A stretch of 64,000 nt of DNA from Oxalobacteraceae bacterium (GTDB lineage Bacteria > Pseudomonadota > Gammaproteobacteria > Burkholderiales > Burkholderiaceae_D): assembly GCA_025352145.1 (NCBI GenBank), contig JANXTY010000048.1, forward strand, positions 1 through 64,000. The letters run 5' to 3'. The position numbers and the translations under genes are program-made. Positions 27,907 to 37,988 of the stretch are shown in pieces. How positions within the stretch are numbered: position 1 is the stretch's first letter; every line of letters starts with the position of its first letter. The notes beneath the pieces were generated by a model. It ran no database searches and had not been told where the DNA came from. It worked only from the letters and a program-made list of their open reading frames with translations.

Positions 27907-30669
27907 ATGTCATTCCTGACCCAGATTTTCGGTAGCCGCAATCAGCGACTAATCAAACAATATCAAAAAACCGTGCGTGTGATCAATGCCTTGGAGCCGG
28001 AGGTAGAAAAATTATCCGACGCCCAATTGCAAGCCAAGACACCGGCATTTAAAGACCGTATCGCCAAGGGCGAAAGCCTTGATGATCTGCTCCCGGAAGC
28101 TTTTGCGGTTTGCCGCGAGGCTGGCAGACGTGTGTTAAAGATGCGCCATTTTGATGTCCAGCTGATCGGCGGCATGGTACTGCATTACGGAAAAATTGCG
28201 GAAATGGGCACCGGCGAAGGCAAGACTTTAATGGCAACGCTGTCCGCCTACTTGAATGCGCTGTCGGGAAAAGGGGTACACGTCGTTACGGTCAACGATT
28301 ACCTTGCACAGCGCGATGCCGAGTGGATGGGCAAGCTGTACGGCTGGTTGGGCCTGACGACCGGCGTGAATTTGTCGCACATGGAACATGACATTAAGCA
28401 GGAAGCGTATGCCGCAGATATCACCTACGGCACGAATAATGAATTCGGCTTCGATTACCTGCGCGACAATATGGTCTATGACCCAAAGGACCGGGTTCAA
28501 CGCAGTTTGAATTTTGCGGTGGTCGATGAAGTCGATTCGATCCTGATCGATGAAGCCAGAACCCCCTTGATTATTTCAGGCCAGGCTGAAAATCATACCG
28601 ACCTGTATCACAAAATTAACGAGTTGCCCCGTTTTTTAACCCTGCAAATTGGCGAAGAAACGCCCGATGGCAAAGGCAGCATCGAAGTTCGTGGCGACTA
28701 CACCAAAGACGAAAAATCACATCAGGTATTGCTGACAGAAGACGGTCATGAAAAGGCCGAACGGATCCTCACCGAGATGGGATTGTTGCCCGAAGGCGCG
28801 TCCCTCTACGACGCGGCAAACATCACACTAGTGCATCACCTGTACGCCGCCTTGCGCGCGCATGCGCTGTATTACCGCGATCAGCATTACGTGGTGCAAA
28901 ATAACGAAGTCATTATTGTCGATGAATTTACCGGACGCCTGATGACCGGCCGACGTTGGTCCGACGGCCTGCATCAAGCGGTCGAAGCCAAAGAAGGCGT
29001 CAAAATTCAGAACGAGAACCAGACCCTCGCATCGATCACCTTTCAAAATTATTTCCGCATGTACGGCAAGCTGTCCGGCATGACCGGTACGGCAGATACG
29101 GAAGCCTACGAATTTCAGGAAATCTACGGCCTGGAAACAGTGGTGATTCCCCCTAACCGTCCTTCTCAACGCCAGGATCGCCAGGATCAGGTCTACAAGA
29201 CCTCACAAGAAAAATACATGGCTATGCTGGCCGACATTGAAGAATGTTTCGAGCGTGGCCAACCGGTTTTGGTGGGTACGACCTCTATTGAAAATTCCGA
29301 ATTGTTATCCGGTATTCTGACCAAAGCCAAGTTACAGCACAACGTCCTCAACGCGAAACAGCATGCACGCGAAGCCGAGATTATCGCCCAGGCCGGTCGT
29401 CCCAAAATGATCACGATTGCGACCAATATGGCCGGTCGCGGTACTGACATCGTCTTGGGTGGAAACGTCGAAAAACAAATCCAGATCATCGAGGCCGACG
29501 CCACATTATCCGACGCCCAAAAACAGACCCAATCGCAAAAATTACGCGATGAATGGCAATCCCTGCACGATCACGTAGTCGTTGCTGGCGGCCTGCATAT
29601 CATCGGTACCGAACGGCATGAATCACGTCGCGTCGACAATCAATTGCGCGGCCGTTCTGCGCGGCAGGGCGATCCGGGTTCGTCGCGTTTTTATTTGTCG
29701 CTCGATGATGCCTTGCTGCGTATTTTTGCGGGCGATCGAGTGCGGGCAATCATGGACCGTCTCAAGATGCCGGAAGGCGAGCCGATTGAAGCAGGTATCG
29801 TGTCGCGTTCGATCGAATCGGCACAGCGCAAAGTGGAGGCCCGCAATTTCGACATCCGCAAGCAATTGCTCGAATATGACGACGTATCCAACGATCAGCG
29901 CAAAGTCATTTACCAGCAGCGCAACGAATTGCTCGAAGCGAAAGAAGTGTCTGAATTGACAGCCTCTTTGCGCATCGGCGTATTCTCAGACTTGTTCCGT
30001 TCGTATGTACCCCTCGAGTCAGTTGAAGAACAATGGGACATCGACGCTTTACAGACTACTCTGGCGAGTGAATGGCAACTGGAAGTCTCGTTAAAGACGA
30101 TGCTGGAGTCCGAGCCAAACCTGACCGATGATGCGTTGCTCGAACGCGTGCTGAAAGCTGCCGAAAGTGTCTACGAGAAAAAAGTTGATGTGGTCGGCAA
30201 GGAATCATTCGCTGGTTTTGAACGCAGTGTCACCTTGCAAAGCGTCGACAGCCATTGGCGCGAACATCTGGCGGCATTAGATCATTTGCGCCAAGGCATT
30301 CATTTACGCGGCTATGCACAGAAAAATCCCAAACAGGAATACAAGCGCGAGGCTTTTGAATTGTTTGGTCAGATGCTGGAGATGATCAAAAATGAAGTCA
30401 CCAAAATCATCATGACGGTACGTATTCAATCGCGTGAAGAGATCGAGGCAGCTGAAGCGCAATTGATCCAGTCGCAAGTGGAAAACCTTAATTTCCAACA
30501 TGCTGACTTCAATCCAAATGCCGGACCGGAAGAATTACTGGCGCCTCCTACAGGTCCTGTGCTGATTCCATCGCCGATGGTAAACGGATTTCCCAAAGTG
30601 GGACGTAATGATCCTTGTCCCTGTGGCAGCAATAAAAAATATAAGCAGTGTCATGGCAAGTTAGTTTAG
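27907..30669 (+). CDS. secA: preprotein translocase ATPase SecA
   Basis: A 920-residue motor that drives proteins through SecYEG. The Walker A loop GTGEGKT is at residues 101-107, and the Walker B region [16 protein letters not shown] follows. The nucleotide-binding motif [15 protein letters not shown] and the helical scaffold are complete. The C-terminal zinc-binding SEC-C motif has C904, C906, C915 and H916 for SecB and lipid contact. Length and order are normal. Confidence 0.98.
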   Translation: MSFLTQIFGSRNQRLIKQYQKTVRVINALEPEVEKLSDAQLQAKTPAFKDRIAKGESLDDLLPEAFAVCREAGRRVLKMRHFDVQLIGGMVLHYGKIAEMGTGEGKTLMATLSAYLNALSGKGVHVVTVNDYLAQRDAEWMGKLYGWLGLTTGVNLSHMEHDIKQEAYAADITYGTNNEFGFDYLRDNMVYDPKDRVQRSLNFAVVDEVDSILIDEARTPLIISGQAENHTDLYHKINELPRFLTLQIGEETPDGKGSIEVRGDYTKDEKSHQVLLTEDGHEKAERILTEMGLLPEGASLYDAANITLVHHLYAALRAHALYYRDQHYVVQNNEVIIVDEFTGRLMTGRRWSDGLHQAVEAKEGVKIQNENQTLASITFQNYFRMYGKLSGMTGTADTEAYEFQEIYGLETVVIPPNRPSQRQDRQDQVYKTSQEKYMAMLADIEECFERGQPVLVGTTSIENSELLSGILTKAKLQHNVLNAKQHAREAEIIAQAGRPKMITIATNMAGRGTDIVLGGNVEKQIQIIEADATLSDAQKQTQSQKLRDEWQSLHDHVVVAGGLHIIGTERHESRRVDNQLRGRSARQGDPGSSRFYLSLDDALLRIFAGDRVRAIMDRLKMPEGEPIEAGIVSRSIESAQRKVEARNFDIRKQLLEYDDVSNDQRKVIYQQRNELLEAKEVSELTASLRIGVFSDLFRSYVPLESVEEQWDIDALQTTLASEWQLEVSLKTMLESEPNLTDDALLERVLKAAESVYEKKVDVVGKESFAGFERSVTLQSVDSHWREHLAALDHLRQGIHLRGYAQKNPKQEYKREAFELFGQMLEMIKNEVTKIIMTVRIQSREEIEAAEAQLIQSQVENLNFQHADFNPNAGPEELLAPPTGPVLIPSPMVNGFPKVGRNDPCPCGSNKKYKQCHGKLV

Positions 30670-30785
30670 GATTTTTTTAAATCGCATTGGCAAGGAAACA
30701 TGCAGTCGGTCAATTTTAGGACTTACGAAAAATTGCCCCAGCAGTCGGCAGTGGTATCTAAGTGAGCGGTATCCCACCCAGACAT

Positions 30786-30815
30786 TGTAGGGGCATGGCA
30801 TACCGTGCCCACCAT
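30786..30815. repeat. imperfect palindromic repeat between secA and the oxidoreductase
   Basis: GTAGGGGCATGGCATACCGTGCCC is an imperfect copy of the perfect palindrome at 47324-47353. It lies between two convergent genes and may act as a terminator or be a small dispersed element. Confidence 0.55.
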
Positions 30816-30857
30816 AATCTCGTCTGGTGAGGATGGCGAAAAATTGTCCAGAAAATT

Positions 30858-33800
30858 TCAGCCTTGCTCACGTTCATGAAACGTCGCCAGCAATCCCGCT
30901 TCTTTTTTGCGTGCAGCCAAAAGATAGCGTTCTTTGATATGCCCATACCCGCGTATGTCTTCCGGGATGCTGGCAATCGCAACCGCTTGCGCCAGATTTT
31001 CGGCATCGAGCTGCGGTAGCAGCGCCAACATTGTGTTCCGATAGTGTGTGATCAGGCCGCGTTCCGCTTTGCGCTCGGTGGTGTAACCAAAAATATCGAG
31101 TATGGTGCCGCGCAAAAATTTTCCTTTCGCCAGCACGCGGAAGGCTTGCATCATCCACGGCCCGAATTCCTGCTTGATTAAATGACCGTTGCTATCGCGT
31201 CTGGAAAACAACGGTGGCGCGAGGTGGAATTTGAGCGTGATGTCACCTTCGAACATCGCAGATATTTTCTCCTTGAAAGCGCCGTCGGTGTAGAGCCGCG
31301 CAACTTCATATTCATCTTTGGTGGCCATGAGTTTGTAGAGGTGGCGTGCTACGGCTTCGGTCAGGCGTTGCGATGTGGGATCGAGCTGAATTTCGGCGCT
31401 GCGTACCTGTTCGACGAAGGCGCGGTACTGCTGCGCGTAAGTTTTATTTTGATAGACGATGAGAGTGGCGGCGCGTTGTTCGATCAGTTCTTGCAAGGTC
31501 GTCGTGCGTTTGAAAGTGATGACGTGGGTTGCGGTGGTAGCTTGCTCCAGTAGCTTTTCGACTCCTGCCAGATCATGCGCGGTGCGGCGGCCCAAGGCAA
31601 AGGCGTGCTGGTTGAAATCGACTGCGACGTTATTGACTTCGATGGCTTTCAGCAAAGCCTGTTCGCTCAAGGGCAGCCAGCCTTTTTGCCACACGTATCC
31701 CAGCAGGAACATATTCACTGCGATAGTGTCACCCATCAAAGCGGCGGTGATTTTTCCCGCATCTATGAAATCAATTCGTTCCTTTCCACAGGCATTCAAT
31801 ACGTCCTGTTCGGCTGTTGCACTGGGGAACTGCCAATCTGGATTGCGCACGAAGGCAGCGGTGGGCGTCTGGCTGGAATTGATCACAGCATGCGTGCGGC
31901 CTTCACCCATGCGTGAGAGGGCATCGCGGCTGGCTGCGACGATCATGTCGCAGCCGATCACGAGATCTGCCATGCCAGTGCCAACACGCGTGGAAAAAAT
32001 ATCGGCTTGGTGATCGGCAAGTCGCACGTGCGACATGACGGCACCGCCTTTTTGTGCCAGGCCATTCATATCCAGCACGGTGCATCCCTTGCCTTCTATG
32101 TGGGCTGCCATTGCCAGAATTTGGCCGATGGTCACGATCCCGGTGCCGCCTATGCCTGCCACGAGAATACCAAATGGCTGGGTGGTGTCGGGGATGAGGG
32201 GGAGCGGCAAGATTACGCCCTCTAATTCAAGCCCCGATTTTTTTAACGGTGCATTCGCCGCTTTTCTTAAGCGTCCCCCTTCGACCGTGACAAAGCTGGG
32301 ACAAAACCCCGTGACGCAGGAAAAATCCTTATTGCAAGAGGATTGATTGATCTGGCGTTTGCGGCCAAATTCGGTTTCCATTGGTTCCACCGATAAACAA
32401 TTCGATTGCACGCTGCAATCGCCGCAACCTTCGCATACTGCTTCGTTGATGACGGCGCGTTTGGCGGGATCGGGATATTCGTTGCGTTTGCGGCGACGGC
32501 GTTTTTCTGCGGCGCAGGTCTGGTCGTAGATCATTGCCGACACGCCTTTCGTCTCGCGCAATGTGCGTTGCACCGCGTCGAGTTCGCTGCGGTGACGGAT
32601 CGTGACGCCGGGTGCCCAGTCGGTATTGGCGGGATATTTATCCGGTTCATCGGTGACCACGATAATCGGTGTTACGCCTTCCGCCGCGATTTGTCGTGAA
32701 ATCATCGCCGGATCGAGTGGGCCGTCAACCTGCTGACCGCCGGTCATGGCGACGGCGTCGTTGTAGAGGATTTTGTAGGTAATGTTGACCTCGGCCGCGA
32801 CCGTTGCGCGGATAGCCAAAATGCCGGAATGAAAATAGGTACCATCGCCCAAGTTGGCAAAAACGTGTTGTTCGCTAGTGAATGGCGCATGGCCGATCCA
32901 GGTCACACCTTCTGCGCCCATTTGGGTAAAGGTGGAGGTTTCTCTATCCATCCATAACACCATGTAGTGGCAACCAATACCAGCTAATGCACGGCTGCCA
33001 TCCGGTAATCGGGTGGAGGTATTGTGTGGACAGCCAGAGCAAAAATGGGGAACGCGATCTTTTTCTACATCGGGTGGGCTGCCACTGTTGCGGCTGACAT
33101 TGGTCAGCGCACTCTCTTTCGCTGTCAGATAAGTGATCCGTTCCTTGATGCGTTGTTCGACCGGATGGCCGGAAAAATATTTAGAAATCCGTGTCGCAAT
33201 TGCCCGTGCAATCTGCGCCGGATTAAGTTCGTAGGTGGCAGGCAACAGCCATTCGCCGTGGCCGCTACGATGCTCGTTGCTCCATTCGCCGGTGTCGTCG
33301 AACTTGCCGACTACACGTGGACGTTCGCCGTCTTTCAGGTTGTAGAGTTCTTCTTTCAATTGGTATTCGAGGATCTGGCGTTTTTCTTCCACTACTAGAA
33401 TTTCGTCCAGGCCTTTGGCGAAAGCGCGCACGCCGTCGGCTTCCAGCGGCCAGGTCATGCCGATTTTATAAAGTCGGATGCCGATGTCGGCGGCGACCTG
33501 TTCATCAATGCCCAGGTCGGCCAGTGCCTGGCGCGTGTCCAGATACGATTTTCCGGCGGTGATGATGCCGATGCGGGCGTGCGAGTTGTCCCAGATAATC
33601 TGGTTGAGTTTGTTGGCGCGTGCATAGGCCAGTGCCGCGTACCATTTGAAACTGTTCATCCGCACTTCTTGATCGAGCACGGTGTCGGGCCAGCGGATAT
33701 TAAGCCCATCGGCGGGCGGCTCGAAATCTTCCGGCAGCACAATCTTGACGCGCTCGGGATCAATCTCGACCACGGCGCCCGATTCGACAATATCGGTGAC

Positions 33801-34445
33801 GCATTTCATTGCTACCCACAAGCCGGTATAACGGCTCATGGCCCAGGCGTGCAGGCCCATGTCCAGATATTCCTGCACCGACGACGGATACAGCACGGGA
33901 ATGCCGCAGGCTTTGAGAATGTGTTCGCTCTGATGCGCAGTGGTCGAGGATTTGGCGGCGTGATCGTCGCCCGCCAGCACCAGCACGCCGCCGTGCGCAT
34001 CGGTACCGGCCATATTGGCGTGTTTGAACACGTCGCCGCAGCGATCCGCGCCGGGACCTTTGCCATACCACATGCCGAACACGCCATCGAATTTCGCGCC
34101 GGGAAATAAATTGATTTGCTGGGTGCCCCAGACCGAGGTCGCAGCCAGGTCTTCGTTGACGCCGGGATGAAATTTGATGTGATGCGCAGTCAGGTATTTT
34201 TTTGCATGGTCGGCTGCCATGTCGAGATTACCCAGCGGTGAGCCGCGATAGCCGGTGATGTAACCGGTGGTGCGCAAGCCAGCGAGTCGATCGCGTTGTT
34301 GTTGCAGCATGCTCAAGCGGATCAGCGCCTGGGTGCCGGTGATGAAGACGCGGCCTTTTTTAAGCGTGTATTTATCATCCAGCGTGATGTCGTCTAGCGG
34401 CTGATGCTGGGGCAGCTCTGGATGCGATGGAATGGGCGCGTTCAT
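30858..34445 (-). CDS. indolepyruvate ferredoxin oxidoreductase family protein, fused subunits
   Basis: A 1195-residue fused 2-oxoacid:ferredoxin oxidoreductase. ATG 34445 is chosen (GGAG eight bases upstream, MNAPIPSHPELPQ). The N-terminal part carries the pyruvate-oxidoreductase-type domain (TGYRGSPLGNLD), the middle part the thiamine diphosphate domain (IGHAPF, ANLGDGTYFHSG), a cysteine cluster VCEGCGDCSVQSNC near residue 670 for an iron-sulfur cluster, and the C-terminal gamma domain (GIGGTGIVTIGQIL) near 760. Family members decarboxylate aryl pyruvates such as indolepyruvate or phenylpyruvate to the acyl-CoA. It follows phhA on the same strand, consistent with aromatic amino acid breakdown. 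Confidence 0.9.
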   Translation of the reverse strand: MNAPIPSHPELPQHQPLDDITLDDKYTLKKGRVFITGTQALIRLSMLQQQRDRLAGLRTTGYITGYRGSPLGNLDMAADHAKKYLTAHHIKFHPGVNEDLAATSVWGTQQINLFPGAKFDGVFGMWYGKGPGADRCGDVFKHANMAGTDAHGGVLVLAGDDHAAKSSTTAHQSEHILKACGIPVLYPSSVQEYLDMGLHAWAMSRYTGLWVAMKCVTDIVESGAVVEIDPERVKIVLPEDFEPPADGLNIRWPDTVLDQEVRMNSFKWYAALAYARANKLNQIIWDNSHARIGIITAGKSYLDTRQALADLGIDEQVAADIGIRLYKIGMTWPLEADGVRAFAKGLDEILVVEEKRQILEYQLKEELYNLKDGERPRVVGKFDDTGEWSNEHRSGHGEWLLPATYELNPAQIARAIATRISKYFSGHPVEQRIKERITYLTAKESALTNVSRNSGSPPDVEKDRVPHFCSGCPHNTSTRLPDGSRALAGIGCHYMVLWMDRETSTFTQMGAEGVTWIGHAPFTSEQHVFANLGDGTYFHSGILAIRATVAAEVNITYKILYNDAVAMTGGQQVDGPLDPAMISRQIAAEGVTPIIVVTDEPDKYPANTDWAPGVTIRHRSELDAVQRTLRETKGVSAMIYDQTCAAEKRRRRKRNEYPDPAKRAVINEAVCEGCGDCSVQSNCLSVEPMETEFGRKRQINQSSCNKDFSCVTGFCPSFVTVEGGRLRKAANAPLKKSGLELEGVILPLPLIPDTTQPFGILVAGIGGTGIVTIGQILAMAAHIEGKGCTVLDMNGLAQKGGAVMSHVRLADHQADIFSTRVGTGMADLVIGCDMIVAASRDALSRMGEGRTHAVINSSQTPTAAFVRNPDWQFPSATAEQDVLNACGKERIDFIDAGKITAALMGDTIAVNMFLLGYVWQKGWLPLSEQALLKAIEVNNVAVDFNQHAFALGRRTAHDLAGVEKLLEQATTATHVITFKRTTTLQELIEQRAATLIVYQNKTYAQQYRAFVEQVRSAEIQLDPTSQRLTEAVARHLYKLMATKDEYEVARLYTDGAFKEKISAMFEGDITLKFHLAPPLFSRRDSNGHLIKQEFGPWMMQAFRVLAKGKFLRGTILDIFGYTTERKAERGLITHYRNTMLALLPQLDAENLAQAVAIASIPEDIRGYGHIKERYLLAARKKEAGLLATFHEREQG

Positions 34446-34586
34446 AGAGTCTCCGAGATCCTCATCATTGCGGCAAAGCGGATGATGGATGCACACTGGT
34501 TTTTGTAGCACGGGCACACGAACAGCGGTACCAGATCCGATGCGCGGGGCGCACCCTACGGTTCCACTCTGGGGCGGTTGCTACAC

Positions 34587-35453
34587 TTAGCATGTTTCTC
34601 CTGGCAATAAGCTGTCGGCAGGCAAGGGTGGCAAGTTTTTCAACGCCGCATACAGCGGCGTGAAATCGGGAGCAGTGTCATCAAACAATTGCTGATAATC
34701 ACGAATCACAAAATAGCTTTCCTGATACGCGTCTATTTTGTATAAAGTGCGCATCACGCGTTCCAGATGGAAAGGAATGCGGTGAGGTTGATCGCTTTCC
34801 AGGCAATACACAATCTCGCCACCGGAGGATAAAATTCCAGCGCCGTAAGCCCGTAAACCTTCACACGTGTGGATCAAGCCGAACTCGATGGTGTACCAAT
34901 ACAATCGTGCAAGCATAACCAATCCATCGAGTTTGAGTGCCTTCAACCCACCTTTGCCATAAGCCTGCATGTGGTCGGCAAAAATCGGATTGAACAGGAG
35001 GGGAACATGCCCAAAAAAATCATGGAAAATATCCGGCTCGACGATGTAATCAAACTCCTCCGGTGTACGTAGCCAGACTGTGACCGGAAAGCGGCGATGG
35101 GCTAGATGGGCGAAAAAAGCTTCTTCTGGAATCAGGCCTGGAACAGCAATAAGTTGCCATCCTGTTTGGTTAAAAAGAATGGTGCTAATACGTTCCAGTT
35201 GAGGGATACCGTTGGCGACATTGAGTTGGCTGAGGCTATCGATAAATTCGCGGCAAGCGCGACCCGGCAATAATGCAGCCTGCCGCGCATAAAGTTTGCG
35301 CCAAAGGGCGTGCTGCTCAGGAGTGTACCTAGCCCAATTTTGTTCCACCACATACTGCGCGTTGGCGTGGGAATAGTCACCGCGCAGGTTTGCGCTGTTG
35401 TATTTTTCAGCTACGTCGGCAAGTAGGGGATCGATATTAGTGGTGCTGTTCAT
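34587..35453 (-). CDS. phhA: phenylalanine 4-monooxygenase
   Basis: A 288-residue pterin-dependent hydroxylase that converts phenylalanine to tyrosine. The non-haem iron triad is complete: H144 and H149 in HDFFGH and E190 in YTIEFGL. The length fits the bacterial monomeric form. No pterin carbinolamine dehydratase gene (phhB) follows; instead the indolepyruvate oxidoreductase gene lies 141 bases downstream. Confidence 0.96.
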   Translation of the reverse strand: MNSTTNIDPLLADVAEKYNSANLRGDYSHANAQYVVEQNWARYTPEQHALWRKLYARQAALLPGRACREFIDSLSQLNVANGIPQLERISTILFNQTGWQLIAVPGLIPEEAFFAHLAHRRFPVTVWLRTPEEFDYIVEPDIFHDFFGHVPLLFNPIFADHMQAYGKGGLKALKLDGLVMLARLYWYTIEFGLIHTCEGLRAYGAGILSSGGEIVYCLESDQPHRIPFHLERVMRTLYKIDAYQESYFVIRDYQQLFDDTAPDFTPLYAALKNLPPLPADSLLPGETC

Positions 35454-35759
35454 GGTTTGCTTTCAATGGGCTTAGGCCGCAATTACATGACGAAAATTCA
35501 CATCGAGAACAACGGAAAACATACACAAAAAATTCCACAAAACAAATCGAAAAACGCAGAAGCGAGTGTGATGGGATTTTACCCAGTATAGGCTGGAGCG
35601 AGGTGACTTGCTAGTTCTGTTGCCAGACCATATCAGGTGCACAAGTTGAGTGGAAAAGAGGACAGAGAAAAATCGGCATCCCGCGAACACTAAAGTTTTT
35701 GAAATGAGTGTTCGCGGTTTTTGTCGCAGCTTATTACTTGCCTCCATTCATTAACGGGA
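35454..35759. other. intergenic region between phhA and the ABC operon (306 bp)
   Basis: Contains the phhA promoter region (not resolved) and a strong stem-loop at 35681-35717. A short minus-strand ORF here has no supporting features. Confidence 0.45.
35681..35723 (+). terminator. stem-loop with T-run, possible terminator
   Basis: CCGCGAACACT (35681-35691) and AGTGTTCGCGG (35707-35717) form a perfect 11-bp stem with a 15-nt loop, followed on the plus strand by TTTTT. The only nearby upstream transcription is on the minus strand (the ABC operon), where the U-run is 6 bases away from the stem. It may be that operon's terminator or a protein-binding palindrome. Confidence 0.5.
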
Positions 35760-37184
35760 TTATTGCCAAGGACTGAACCACGTTAATAACGCACACAGCA
35801 ATACCCAGATCAACATTGCTGCGAGTTCGACGATTTTTTTAGCCACACTCTCTTTATTGCGGGTTCTAAAATCCCCTCGTTTGGCGGCCCCTGGGTTGTG
35901 GGTGGCGAGCAGCGCCAGGCTTATTCCACAGCCTGTTGCGCAAAGGGATACCAGCAGCCCAAACATCGGATAGCGCCGCCACAATACCAAGAGTGGCAAG
36001 AGTACAAAAGGTAACAGAGGCAGCAGTGCCGCTTCGGTTTTGGCACGGATAAGTGTGGCTTTGTGAATGGGTGCAGTGTTGAGTAGATCGGGAGCATCCT
36101 CGGCAGCAACTGTCAACCAGGCTAGGCTACTGGCGATTCTGCCAGCTACGAAAATAATCATTAACCAGACCCAGGGCCGGCCTTCGCCGTGTTTTCGCCA
36201 TAGCATGATGCCGACCGGAACGATGATGATGCATTCTGTCATTAACAGCGTCAATAGCGCGGGGTCGCGGCTTATTAAACGCAGTTCTTTTTTTATTAAA
36301 ATGGCGCGCAGGCTATGGTGAAACTGCAGCGCTTTCCGAGGCATTTTTGCTGGCTTGCTTAAGCCAACGTTGGCCGAGGCGGATGCGGCTTGAATAAAAC
36401 GCTCACCGAGCAGACGGATGGTCAGCGCAAACACTGTCATGCACCCCAGCGTCAGCAGGAATGTGGGAAAAAATCCATTGTTGATCCAGTGCGCCGGTAC
36501 AAACACCAGGCTATCAACGGAAGAAGTCAAGGTCGTGAACGTGTTCATCGCCGCGCTTTTTCGGTCGGATGATTGATTGAGCAGATTGGGTAGCTGGCCC
36601 AGCAACATGAAACTCATGCCGATAATCGCCGCGAATACCTGCGCAATTACGCGTGTGCGGCGCGCTCCGAACACACGAAATAAACCCAGGGCGATCATCA
36701 GGCTGGTACTGGTTGCGAGCAGGCCGATGGCTGGAACAAGGAGATACGCCTTGAACCAGTCAGTCAGGCCAAACAGGACAAAAACATTGGCGAAGGGCCA
36801 AAGCAAAAAAGCGAATTCCAGGCTAAGCGTAGTGGCAATGGTGGTTGCGCGCACGCCGATGATGGAACGCGGCGCTAGCGGTGAAGACAGCAGCAGATCC
36901 ATATCGCCTCGGGTATAAAGTACTTGCACTACGTTGATCACGCCGCGCGACACCATCAGCAAAAACATAAATCCCAGGCCCATTGTGATGCCAATCAACA
37001 GGGCGTTCTGGGACAGCGAGTGCAGGTGTTTTGTTCCAAGGGCCAGAGCAATGGCACCGAGGTGTAACAGCAACAAAGCCATAACGAGAAAGACGGCGCT
37101 TAGGCTCGTATTTTTACGCGAACGCCAATATAGTCGCAGTTCGTGGCGCATGAGCCATCCAATTGAACCGGTCTTAGCGTTCAT
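35760..37184 (-). CDS. ABC transporter membrane protein, ABC-2-like
   Basis: A 474-residue polytopic membrane protein with about ten hydrophobic segments. An N-terminal cytoplasmic stretch (LMRHELRLYWRSRKN) precedes the first helix, as in ABC-2-type permeases. It overlaps the ATPase gene at 37181 by 4 bases, so the two form a pair. The substrate is unknown. It ends the five-gene unit that starts with a GntR regulator. Confidence 0.72.
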   Translation of the reverse strand: MNAKTGSIGWLMRHELRLYWRSRKNTSLSAVFLVMALLLLHLGAIALALGTKHLHSLSQNALLIGITMGLGFMFLLMVSRGVINVVQVLYTRGDMDLLLSSPLAPRSIIGVRATTIATTLSLEFAFLLWPFANVFVLFGLTDWFKAYLLVPAIGLLATSTSLMIALGLFRVFGARRTRVIAQVFAAIIGMSFMLLGQLPNLLNQSSDRKSAAMNTFTTLTSSVDSLVFVPAHWINNGFFPTFLLTLGCMTVFALTIRLLGERFIQAASASANVGLSKPAKMPRKALQFHHSLRAILIKKELRLISRDPALLTLLMTECIIIVPVGIMLWRKHGEGRPWVWLMIIFVAGRIASSLAWLTVAAEDAPDLLNTAPIHKATLIRAKTEAALLPLLPFVLLPLLVLWRRYPMFGLLVSLCATGCGISLALLATHNPGAAKRGDFRTRNKESVAKKIVELAAMLIWVLLCALLTWFSPWQ

Positions 37185-37945
37185 GCCGGGATCGCAGGAG
37201 CGTGCGTCATCAGGTTTAAGAAAATCTCTTCGAGGCTAGCTTCTCCCCGCCCGGCTTGCTGACGCAATTCTTCCAATGTTCCCTCTGTGATTAACTGGCC
37301 GGCCTGGATGATGCCAATCCGATCCACTAAACGTTCGGCCACATCCAAAATGTGTGTAGTCAAAATGATGGTGCAACCGCTCTGTACACGCTCCTGCAAT
37401 AAATCTTTTACTTGGCGGGCGATGGCAGCATCGAGTCCCGTCAGCGGCTCATCGAGAATTAATAATTTCGGCTCATGAATGAGTGCGCCAGCCAGCGCAG
37501 CTTTTTGTTTCATTCCCCGTGAAAAACCTTCGCAACGTTCATGGCGATACGACCATAAGTCGAGTCTTTCCAACAAATTCTGCGCGTTTCTTTCGGCTTG
37601 GCCGGGATGCATTCCCCACAAACCGGCGATAAATTCCAGATACTCCGCCACTGTTAGCTTGTCATAGAGCATTGGTTCGTCAGGCACCCACGCGATCAAT
37701 TGTTTGGCAGCGAGCGGATTGCTGGCGACGTTGACCCCGCATACTTCGATGCTCCCCCGATCAGGATTGAGCAAGCCAGAAATCATACGCAAGGTGGTGG
37801 TCTTGCCCGCCCCATTGGAACCCAATAAGCCATAAAACTCGCCGGCCTGAATGGTCAAGTTAATGTTTGTCACGGCGGGGCGGGTGAAGGTTTTATAAAG
37901 ACCACGTACAGTTAAAGCGGGCGTTACTGAAATGATGTTATTCAT
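37181..37945 (-). CDS. ABC transporter ATP-binding protein (second ATPase of the operon)
   Basis: A 254-residue ABC ATPase. Walker A GSNGAGKT is near residue 38, the signature loop GFSRGMKQK near 139 is a variant of LSGGQ seen in multidrug export ATPases, and Walker B LLILDEPLTGLD is complete. It pairs with the membrane protein encoded just downstream. The C-terminal part is short, as in bacitracin- or lantibiotic-type exporters. Confidence 0.88.
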   Translation of the reverse strand: MNNIISVTPALTVRGLYKTFTRPAVTNINLTIQAGEFYGLLGSNGAGKTTTLRMISGLLNPDRGSIEVCGVNVASNPLAAKQLIAWVPDEPMLYDKLTVAEYLEFIAGLWGMHPGQAERNAQNLLERLDLWSYRHERCEGFSRGMKQKAALAGALIHEPKLLILDEPLTGLDAAIARQVKDLLQERVQSGCTIILTTHILDVAERLVDRIGIIQAGQLITEGTLEELRQQAGRGEASLEEIFLNLMTHAPAIPA

Positions 37946-37988
37946 TGCTATCCTTGAGCACGGTTTTCAGGGTTTATCGTGAATGAAT

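Noticed and set aside
35472-35747. Open reading frame on the minus strand in the phhA upstream region
   Set aside because: Odd composition, no ribosome binding site, and it runs through the stem-loop at 35681-35717.
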